NCBI GenBank assembly: GCA_021734005.1
Contig: JAIPJV010000086.1
Span: 1-7,833, forward strand
Source of the DNA: Fidelibacterota bacterium
GTDB lineage: Bacteria; Fidelibacterota; UBA2242; JAFGTP01
Direction of reading: 5' to 3'
Length of the DNA: 7,833 nucleotides
Positions 1 through 5,800 of this stretch are shown here, in pieces; position 1 is the stretch's first letter; every line of letters starts with the position of its first letter. The translations under genes and the position numbers were made by a program. The notes under the pieces are model-generated. The model made no database searches. It worked only from the letters and a program-made list of their open reading frames with translations, and was not told where the DNA came from.

Positions 1-629
1 TCAAAAATTTTGCTGAGACAGATAATACGCCTCTAATAATGTTCATTACATTTTGTGTAGGAGCCGTCCAGTTGACCTTTGGTCATATAATGCAGCTGAA
101 GCGCAATCTAAGCAGCCCAAAATTCATTGCCCATATTGGCTGGATTGTGATTATCTGGGCAATGTTGTTCGTATCCGAACAGATAGTCTTAGGTGGCGAA
201 GTGGTACAGGGCGCAGTTACTATGTCAATGGCAGGTTATGCTGTAGGGGCCGGATCTGTACTTGTCTTGCTTTTTGAAAATTATGAGAAGGGCAAACTTT
301 TCAAAGGTATGGCTCAAACTATAGGAAATCTGCCCATGGATGTGATCGGAGCATTTTCAGATATTGTCTCTTATATAAGACTCTTTGCAGTGGGGCTGGC
401 TACAGTCGTTATCGAGCAAAGTTTTAATGCCATGGCAATTGGTGAAGGCATTGAATCAGTCACCGGTTTCATTATTGCTGCGATTGTTTTATTATTAGGG
501 CATTCTTTGAACATGATTCTGGCTGTGATGTCAATTGTTGTCCATGGTATCAGACTTAATATGCTGGAATTTTCCACCCATCTGGGCATGACCTGGTCGG
601 GAAAAGAATATAAACCATTTAAAGAGTAA
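1..629 (+). CDS. atpI / ntpI: V-type ATP synthase/ATPase subunit I, C-terminal part (5' end outside window)
   Basis: This is the membrane stator subunit (subunit I, called 'a' in eukaryotes) of a V/A-type rotary ATPase. It forms the two ion half-channels against the K ring. Only the last 208 codons are present. The frame is already open at base 3, with no start codon at the left edge, so the N-terminal cytoplasmic arm and first membrane helices lie upstream. Several hydrophobic helices are visible. Two family hallmarks are seen: the SYIRLFAVGLA helix, whose Arg (bases 378-380) corresponds to the essential stator arginine facing the K-ring carboxylate, and the last helix with VHGIRLNMLEF (Arg at 552-554), followed by the usual short tail ending in a K-x-F-K-E-like sequence. 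The proteolipid gene follows 48 bp downstream, matching the I-K gene order at the end of many bacterial V-ATPase operons (e.g. Chlamydia and Bacteroides types). The identification is firm; ion specificity cannot be read from this subunit. Confidence 0.95.
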   Translation, partial: KNFAETDNTPLIMFITFCVGAVQLTFGHIMQLKRNLSSPKFIAHIGWIVIIWAMLFVSEQIVLGGEVVQGAVTMSMAGYAVGAGSVLVLLFENYEKGKLFKGMAQTIGNLPMDVIGAFSDIVSYIRLFAVGLATVVIEQSFNAMAIGEGIESVTGFIIAAIVLLLGHSLNMILAVMSIVVHGIRLNMLEFSTHLGMTWSGKEYKPFKE

Positions 630-663
630 TAGATAATTAAAAATTAATTGAAATAGTAATTAA

Positions 664-669
664 AAGGAG
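664..669 (+). promoter_or_regulatory. Ribosome binding site of subunit K
   Basis: AAGGAG lies 8 bases before the ATG at 678 and fixes that start. No other ATG with a comparable site is nearby. Confidence 0.8.
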
Positions 670-677
670 TACAAGTT

Positions 678-1094
678 ATGGGTGACATGAGTTTATCTTT
701 GTCGATTGCAGCAATCGGTTCAGCTTTAGGGACTGGTATTGCTGGTATGGCCGCTATTGGTGCCTGGAAGAAAGCATTTGCACAGAATAAAGCTGCACCT
801 TTTATTCTGGTTGCTTTTGTGGGTGCACCATTAACCCAAACAATTTACGGTATGATATTAAGAAATTCTATTCAAGATGCTGCACTGGACATCGGCCAGG
901 GTTACCAAATATTATTTGGCGCTATTGCCGGTCTTGCCATGGCTTTTTCAGCATTTATGCAGGGTAAAGCAGGAGCGAGAGCATCTGACGCTTTGGCTGA
1001 AACTGGGAAAGGATTTGGTAATTATATCATGGTCGTCGGTATTGTCGAAACAGTCGCTCTTTTTGTCATGGTCTTTTGTATGACAGCACTGTAA
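678..1094 (+). CDS. atpK / ntpK: V-type ATP synthase/ATPase subunit K (proteolipid ring)
   Basis: A 138-residue proteolipid that assembles into the rotating membrane ring. Four hydrophobic helices are visible at about residues 6-29, 42-62, 76-97 and 113-138, that is, two fused hairpins as in other bacterial V-type K subunits. The ion-binding carboxylate is Glu124 in helix 4 (VGIVETVAL). Helix 2 carries PLTQTIYG (Thr53, Gln54) and helix 3 carries SAFMQGK (Gln95). These align with Thr64, Gln65, Gln110 and Glu139 of Enterococcus hirae NtpK, and the spacing from Gln95 to Glu124 is the same 29 residues. From that I infer Na+ coupling, though H+ coupling is not excluded. Helix 1 is rich in Gly and Ala with G-x-G-x-x-x-G packing (SALGTGIAGMAAIGA). 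A hairpin terminator follows, so this is probably the last gene of the ATPase operon. Function is certain at family level. Confidence 0.95.
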   Translation: MGDMSLSLSIAAIGSALGTGIAGMAAIGAWKKAFAQNKAAPFILVAFVGAPLTQTIYGMILRNSIQDAALDIGQGYQILFGAIAGLAMAFSAFMQGKAGARASDALAETGKGFGNYIMVVGIVETVALFVMVFCMTAL

Positions 1095-1155
1095 AAAAAT
1101 TAGATAGATTTACAATAAAAATTTCTTAGTTGGCTAATCCAGCTTGCTTAAATTT

Positions 1156-1184
1156 ACAGGGCAGCTTTTACGTTGCCCTGTTTT
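1156..1184 (+). terminator. Rho-independent terminator after the V-ATPase operon
   Basis: CAGGGCAGC (1157-1165) pairs with GTTGCCCTG (1172-1180) across the 6-base loop TTTTAC. There is one G-T wobble, and A1156-T1181 extends the stem by one pair. Four T follow (1181-1184). The T tail is short, so efficiency may be partial. The hairpin ends only 13 bases before the ribosome binding site of the next gene, so read-through would carry it into the leader of the thioredoxin gene. Confidence 0.7.
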
Positions 1185-1193
1185 CCATATTAT

Positions 1194-1198
1194 AGGAG
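1194..1198 (+). promoter_or_regulatory. Ribosome binding site that decides the thioredoxin start
   Basis: AGGAG is followed by a 5-base spacer to ATG 1204. This favours 1204 over the in-frame TTG at 1144, which would place the terminator hairpin inside the coding region and put a non-signal-like extension before the signal peptide. Confidence 0.8.
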
Positions 1199-1203
1199 AG
1201 AGA

Positions 1204-1722
1204 ATGAAGTCCAAAATATTCTTGATAATGGTCTTATCCCTGGCGGTCGCAATTGGCGCTGAATCCGCGATTGATAGCATGGGCACTCGAATTGAAATCG
1301 GTCAATCAGCGCCCCAATTTTCTATGCGCCCTCTTTCCAGCGATAGTTTAAGTATGGCTGATCTCAAAGGCGAATTGATCCTCATCAATTTTTTTGCAAC
1401 CTGGTGTAATCCCTGCATGCAGGAAATGCCCCGGCTGGAAAAAGAGATCTGGCAGGAATATCAGGATGAAGGGTTGCAGGTTTTCTGTATTGGGCGTGAA
1501 CATTCTGCAGAGGAATTGAAAAAATTTGTCAAAGAAAAGAATCTAACTGTACCGGTTGTACCCGACCCTGAACGCGAGATCTATTCCCATTTTGCCAGCA
1601 AATACATTCCCAGAAACATAATTATTGATCAGCAGGGTAAGATTATTTTTCAGGAAATTGGCTACAATGATGAAAAATTAGCGAAAATTAAGAAGATAAT
1701 TAGCGAAAAATTAAATGATTAA
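1204..1722 (+). CDS. Exported TlpA/ResA-like thiol-disulfide oxidoreductase
   Basis: A 172-residue thioredoxin-fold protein of the AhpC/TSA-TlpA-ResA type, expected in the periplasm, where it would reduce or rearrange disulfides, for example in cytochrome c maturation or envelope protein folding. Residues 1-19 form a Sec signal peptide: Lys at 2 and 4, a hydrophobic core, and AIGA before the likely cleavage site. No lipobox Cys is present, so it is probably soluble rather than a lipoprotein, although an uncleaved anchor is possible. The active site is WCNPC (Cys68 and Cys71), preceded by the usual LINFFAT strand. The cis-proline loop is YIPRN (Pro136), followed by IIIDQQGKI. The thin segment before the fold (GQSAPQFSM) is typical of the family. 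One extra Cys (Cys95) lies in the core. The physiological partner is not shown by the neighbours. The fold is certain; the precise substrate is unknown. Confidence 0.9.
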   Translation: MKSKIFLIMVLSLAVAIGAESAIDSMGTRIEIGQSAPQFSMRPLSSDSLSMADLKGELILINFFATWCNPCMQEMPRLEKEIWQEYQDEGLQVFCIGREHSAEELKKFVKEKNLTVPVVPDPEREIYSHFASKYIPRNIIIDQQGKIIFQEIGYNDEKLAKIKKIISEKLND

Positions 1723-1786
1723 GAAAAATAGATATTCCTGTTGTGGGTCTTGATTTTATACAAAATTTTAAATAACCTAACAGACC

Positions 1787-1808
1787 TTGACAGGTGAAAA
1801 ATTGACAG
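1787..1808 (+). repeat. Direct repeat TTGACAG x2 upstream of rdgB
   Basis: TTGACAG occurs at 1787-1793 and again at 1802-1808, offset by 15 bases, within the 97-bp gap before rdgB. The first copy is also inside the imperfect dyad ACCT-TGAC-AGGT (1784-1795). TTGACA matches a sigma70 -35 box, but no convincing -10 box follows either copy at 16-18 bp before the start codon. A small operator or chance similarity are both possible. Confidence 0.3.
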
Positions 1809-1819
1809 ATTGAGGTTTC

Positions 1820-2434
1820 ATGAAGATTGTAATTGCATCAGGAAATAAGGACAAAATAGCTGAAATCAAAAGTATTTTTAAGGAATCTGATTTCACATTT
1901 CTTACTCTTGATGACTTTTCTGATTGTCCTGAAGTCATTGAAGACGGGAACAATCTATTTGAAAATGCATTAAAGAAAGCGAAGGAAATTTCGGAATTCA
2001 CCGGCCTGCCTGCAATTTCTGATGATACAGGACTTGAAGTTGATGCTTTAGACGGACGACCTGGTGTTTATTCAGCCCGGTATGCTGGAGAAAATGCTAC
2101 TTACAGTGATAATGTTGATAAGCTTTTGAGTGAAATGAACGGTATTCCTGCTCAGCAGCGGACGGCCCGGTTCCGAACTGTTTGTGTTTTTTTTAATGGT
2201 GAAAATATTGTCCATGCCGAAGGCAAAGTCGAAGGGCAAATTATCACTGAAAGACGCGGGGATAAGGGCTTTGGCTATGATCCTGTTTTTTATATTGAAG
2301 AGCAGGATAAAACATTTGCAGAGTTGGATAAAGATGAAAAAAATGAAATTAGCCATCGGGGAAAAGCATTAAAAAATTTACATGAGCTACTGAAAAATAA
2401 ATATTTAAAAAATATTGAGGACAACCTCACATAA
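1820..2434 (+). CDS. rdgB: RdgB/HAM1-family XTP/dITP pyrophosphatase
   Basis: A 204-residue cytosolic house-cleaning enzyme that hydrolyses dITP, ITP and XTP to the monophosphate plus pyrophosphate, keeping deaminated purines out of DNA and RNA. Family motifs appear in order: the N-terminal nucleotide loop ASGNKDKIAEI (residues 6-16); FENALKKA (47-54) with metal ligand Glu48; PAISDDTGLEVDAL (64-77), where Asp68 and Asp69 match the metal/general-base Asp pair of Escherichia coli RdgB; GRPGVYSARYAG (79-90); GFGYDPVF (150-157), which reads the base; and SHRGKA (178-183) near the C terminus. Length is normal for the family. ATG 1820 follows TGAGGT (1811-1816), giving a close but acceptable spacing. 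The gene is separated by 97 bp from the thioredoxin gene and probably has its own promoter. It looks intact; confidence is high. Confidence 0.96.
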   Translation: MKIVIASGNKDKIAEIKSIFKESDFTFLTLDDFSDCPEVIEDGNNLFENALKKAKEISEFTGLPAISDDTGLEVDALDGRPGVYSARYAGENATYSDNVDKLLSEMNGIPAQQRTARFRTVCVFFNGENIVHAEGKVEGQIITERRGDKGFGYDPVFYIEEQDKTFAELDKDEKNEISHRGKALKNLHELLKNKYLKNIEDNLT

Positions 2435-2506
2435 CACTGCTACATCTATTTTATTAAAATTCATATTAATCGGAGTTATTAATCTTTTAAGTGGGCAATT
2501 GCCTTT

Positions 2507-2531
2507 GACAATTAAGGCTTGTCTATTTTTT
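2507..2531 (+). terminator. Possible rdgB terminator
   Basis: GACAA (2507-2511) can pair with TTGTC (2519-2523) over a 7-base loop and is followed by TATTTTTT (T run 2526-2531). An alternative overlapping stem is GCCTT (2501-2505) with AAGGC (2514-2518). The stem is short and GC-poor, so this is a weak candidate. Confidence 0.4.
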
Positions 2532-2549
2532 AGTTTCTGATATTTACTC

Positions 2550-2569
2550 TGCTGGAGTAGAATCCAGCA
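2550..2569. repeat. Small hairpin, 7-bp perfect stem
   Basis: TGCTGGA (2550-2556) and TCCAGCA (2563-2569) enclose a 6-base loop. No T run follows on either strand, so it is not a standard terminator. Role unknown. Confidence 0.45.
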
Positions 2570-2618
2570 ATATTAAAAAGTAAATGAAATTCTGTGAGAA
2601 TAACTGGGAGTATTTTAT

Positions 2619-2730
2619 TTACCTGAAAAATTCATTACCATTTTTCATAGAGACCTCTAGGTGGCGTTTTTTACCGCAAGGGCCGAACAATCCCTTCGGG
2701 ATTTTCGGGAATAACCTTAAAATTATTCAT
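2619..2730 (-). pseudogene. Possible broken 36-residue minus-strand ORF in a GC-richer patch
   Basis: Read on the minus strand from the ATG at 2730-2728, the sequence encodes MNNFKVIPENPEGIVRPLR and then meets TAA at 2673-2671. If the single base at 2673 is skipped, the frame continues as KKRHLEVSMKNGNEFFR and stops at TAA 2621-2619. The join sits next to a run of six T (plus strand 2667-2672), a common place for a one-base slip. The patch also holds a strong hairpin: CCGAA (2683-2687), one bulged base, AATCCC (2689-2694), loop TTC, then GGGATT (2698-2703) and TTCGG (2704-2708). I do not recognise a named family. Evidence for coding is modest: composition contrasts with the flanks, and the two halves read smoothly as one peptide. 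A structured intergenic repeat is an equally good explanation. Confidence 0.3.
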
Positions 2731-2732
2731 GA

Positions 2733-2756
2733 CTCAAAAAGCTGAGATTTTTTGAG
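2733..2756. repeat. A-tract/T-tract hairpin
   Basis: CTCAAAAA (2733-2740) pairs with TTTTTGAG (2749-2756) over the 8-base loop GCTGAGAT. It overlaps the left arm of the 15-bp inverted repeat, so the two structures would compete if transcribed. Confidence 0.45.
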
Positions 2757-2770
2757 ATAGTTAGTATAAA
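2742..2770 (+). promoter_or_regulatory. Candidate sprA promoter
   Basis: CTGAGA (2742-2747), a 17-bp spacer and TATAAA (2765-2770) resemble a sigma70-type promoter in a very AT-rich stretch about 75 bp before sprA. TTGAGA (2752-2757) with TAAATA (2775-2780) is an alternative. In sequence this AT-rich, such matches occur by chance. Confidence 0.25.
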
Positions 2771-2811
2771 ACATTAAATAACAATATTTAAGGTAACATT
2801 TTGAGAGAGTC

Positions 2812-2850
2812 ATGAATAATTCAGGTTTAAATAACAGGAGTAAGAATTAA
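2812..2850 (+). CDS. Possible 12-codon leader peptide overlapping the sprA start
   Basis: ATG at 2812 lies inside the right arm of the inverted repeat and opens MNNSGLNNRSKN, ending at TAA 2848-2850. The stop shares base 2848 with the proposed ATT start of sprA, the arrangement seen in translational coupling. The purine-rich GAGAGAG (2803-2809) precedes it but is not a strong ribosome binding site. The sprA AGGAG lies inside this mini-ORF. It may be a chance ORF. Confidence 0.3.
   Translation: MNNSGLNNRSKN
2836..2840 (+). promoter_or_regulatory. Ribosome binding site that points to an ATT start for sprA
   Basis: AGGAG is followed by the 5-base spacer TAAGA and then ATT at 2846-2848. The same site and spacing are used by the thioredoxin gene in this window. 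An in-frame TAA at 2828-2830 limits any upstream start, and no ATG, GTG or TTG lies between that stop and the signal peptide. Confidence 0.7.
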
Positions 2851-5800
2851 AAATACACCTTTAAAAATATTATCCATACTGGTCATTTTTATATTGGCCT
2901 TTAATATTACGGTTGCTCAAGAGGAGTCGGAGGAACCGCAGGGGATAGCTTTTGCTCCACAAATTGATTGGCTGGGGAATCTTTACACCTCTTTTGACAA
3001 AGAGCAAACCAAAGCTCTCAGTTTGATTCCCTATGATTCAACTTTCAGTGCCAATAATTATCAACTTCTGGATGTCAAGATTCAGGGTGCCAAACGGCAG
3101 GTGCAGCTAACTGAGGATGAGAATGTAATCATTTCCTATAAGAAAGATAATTATGATCTGCTCTTGCCCCGCACCTATTCCCTCCAGGATTATTATAATA
3201 TCAAACGGGAGCGGGAGCTAACTAATAGCTTTCGCCAAATTGTGCTAGACGATCTTAAAACTGAAGAAGAATCGGGTGGTGGAAAGCTGGAAGTGATTGG
3301 AGCCGACATCGCCGGGCAGCATGTATCGCTTCAGGTCAGTGGTAATGTCAATATTTCCGGTAAATTGCAGAACCAGAAAAGAGACGAGGTCAGGACTAAT
3401 TATTCCGGCAAAAGTACAACTTTTATTATTGACCAGAAGCAGCAACTCAATATCGAAGGAAAAATTGGAGACCGGATTAGCCTAAAAGTTGACCAGGATA
3501 GTGAACGTGAGTTCGACTTTCAGAACAATATGCGTATTCACTATACTGGCAAGGAAGATGAAATTGTTCAGCAAGTTGATGCTGGTAATATTAGTTTAAC
3601 CTTGCCGGGAACTCAGTTTGTGACTTTTTCCAGTAAAAACAGCGGCCTATTTGGCGTTAAATCGCAAATGAAATTTGGTGGTTTTGACGTCACAACCATT
3701 GCCAGTGTGGAAAAAGGGCAAAAGGACAAAGTCAGTCTGGATGGAGGAGCTCAATCGAGTGTAACCAAGATAAAAGATTATGAATATATGCGCAATGTTT
3801 ACTTTTTTCTTGATGATCAATTTCGACAGGACATGTGGGGTGGTTACTGGAATGGTACAAAATATATCTGGAGCTACGATCCCAATCGGGTAGTAGCCGA
3901 TCTGGAAGTATATCGTTCTACTTATCAGGAAAATTCTGAAACTTTCATGGCTACTGCCTATGTTGACCCGGAAGCTGCTCAGTTAGATGAGGAGACTGCA
4001 GAAAAGACAATGTTCCGTCGTCTGGAAAAAAATATTGATTATACTTACAACAAGAATCTAGGTTATATTAGAATGAATACGCAGTTGCAATCCGATGATG
4101 TTCTGGCTGTAGCTTACAGAACGGTCAAACAGGGCACGGATCAGACAACAGAGGAATATGGTGAATGGGATAGAGCTGCAGGCGATACAACTGACGTTGT
4201 CTTAAAATTGATCAAACCTCAGAATATGATGCCCTCTGATGATACCTGGCCTCTTATGTGGAAAAATGTTTACTATCTGGGCGCCCGTAATATTCAGAAA
4301 GAAGGTACAAAGATCAATATTATTTATACCGATGGTAAAACCGGGCATGATGAGCGTGATGCGGAAACTGGTGAGACGTTTCTCTACAAATTGGGAGTTG
4401 ATGAAAAGAAAAGCAGTGGAGAGCCGGGTCAGGATGGTGAATTTGATCTGGATAATAGTTCAGTGATCAAACTTTCCAATGGTGAAATCTGGTTTCCTTT
4501 CCTCCATCCTTTTCAGTATGGCGAAGATTCAAATTATGAAAAAAATCCCCGTCTGAATGATAATTATGACTGCTCGATTTTCTATAATAAAAAATTACAG
4601 AACAACCAGAATGAAATCAGTGGGGAATCCAAATTTGAAATCGAATTTGAGTCTGAAAACCGCAGCTCTGTTCTCCAATTAGGTGCCATGGTAAAAGAAG
4701 GCAGTGAAACTGTAACCCTCAATGGCCAGGAACTGACCAAAGGTGTTGATTATACAATAGATTATTTTTCAGGAACTTTAACCCTTCTCAAAGATGAAGC
4801 CACTAATCCTGATGCCAATCTGGATGTGAAATATGAAAAAAACCAGATGTTTGAATTAAACAAAAAGACAATTCTGGGTACCCGTATTGAGCATCAATTT
4901 GGTGATGATCAGAATAAGTTTATTGGTGCAACGGGTCTTTATTACAGTAAATCCGTTGTTGATGAAAAGGTTGATGTTGGTTATGAGCCTATGCGGAACT
5001 TTGTCTGGGATCTGAATGGTAAATATAAAGAAGAGTTCAATTTCATTACCCGGGCTCTTGATCGTCTGCCCCTTATTGAAACCAACAAGCCTACCACTGT
5101 GGATGTTGAGGCAGAAATCGCCCGTGTAAATCCTAATCCCAATACAATTAACAATCCATCTACCGGCGATAATAATGGTGTTGCTTTTATTGATGATTTT
5201 GAAGGATCCAAAAGAACAACACCTCCCTCAATTATGCGGAATTACTGGTCCCTGTCATCTGTTCCCATAAATCAGGAAGATAAGATGAGAGGTAAATTAA
5301 ATTTTTACAATCCCTGGCAAAGATATCCTACCCAGGAAATCTGGCCAAATAAGGAAACCAGTACTCAGGCCGGTAACAATCGTACCGATATCATGGTTCT
5401 CGACTTTGATCCGGAATGGGCCCGGGCTGTCGGTGTCAATGCCAGTGATGCCACTAAGCGTGATGTCTGGGGCGGCACTTCCTATTATCTGCGGGCCAGT
5501 GAACGCGATCAGTCGCGAACAAAATTCATTGATATCTGGGTCAAAGGTGATAAAGGGAAACTCCATATAGATCTTGGAAAGGTCAGCGAAGATCAAATTC
5601 CCAATAATGAATTGAATACTGAGGATATACCGGAAGCCGGTTTTATGTATGGTAATAATATTTTGGAAAATGATGAGGATACCGGTCTCGATGGTGTTTT
5701 TGATGAAGATGAAAAAGTTGTAGTCTATGATTCTGAAGGCAATCCTGATACTCTGGGATACGGTGATGAAAGGTTGAGAGATTACAAGCGTGATCCTGAG

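Larger units (their letters stand above)
2721..2821. repeat. Perfect 15-bp inverted repeat spanning 101 bp
   Basis: AATTATTCATGACTC (2721-2735) is the exact reverse complement of GAGTCATGAATAATT (2807-2821), with 71 bp between the arms. Each arm contains the palindromic core TCATGA. The arms stop matching on both sides, and I see no target-site duplication directly flanking them. It could be a long-range stem in the sprA leader, a two-site operator, or the ends of a very small mobile element. Confidence 0.7.
2435..2845. other. 411-bp intergenic region with several structured elements
   Basis: No ordinary gene is seen here. Most of it is strongly AT-rich, apart from a patch near 2650-2715 that is clearly richer in G and C. 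It holds a 10-bp palindrome GGCAATTGCC (2494-2503), a possible rdgB terminator (2507-2531), a 7-bp hairpin (2550-2569), a possible broken minus-strand small ORF (2619-2730), a 15-bp inverted repeat (2721-2821), an A-tract hairpin (2733-2756), a possible promoter, and the leader of sprA. These are listed separately. Confidence 0.8.

Noticed and set aside
1144..1203. TTG at 1144 as a longer start of the thioredoxin gene
   Set aside because: It would run through the terminator hairpin and put 20 residues before a normal signal peptide; AGGAG supports ATG 1204.
2683..2708. Bulged 11-bp hairpin as an intrinsic terminator
   Set aside because: Only two T are near the stem and they belong to it; the stem is followed by GAATAACC, not a T run, on the plus strand.
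2741..2775. Resemblance to a TPP riboswitch (GCTGAGA followed by TTGAG and TTAGTA)
   Set aside because: The conserved ACCTGAT segment, the closing GC-rich P1 stem and the rest of the core are missing; sprA has no link to thiamine.
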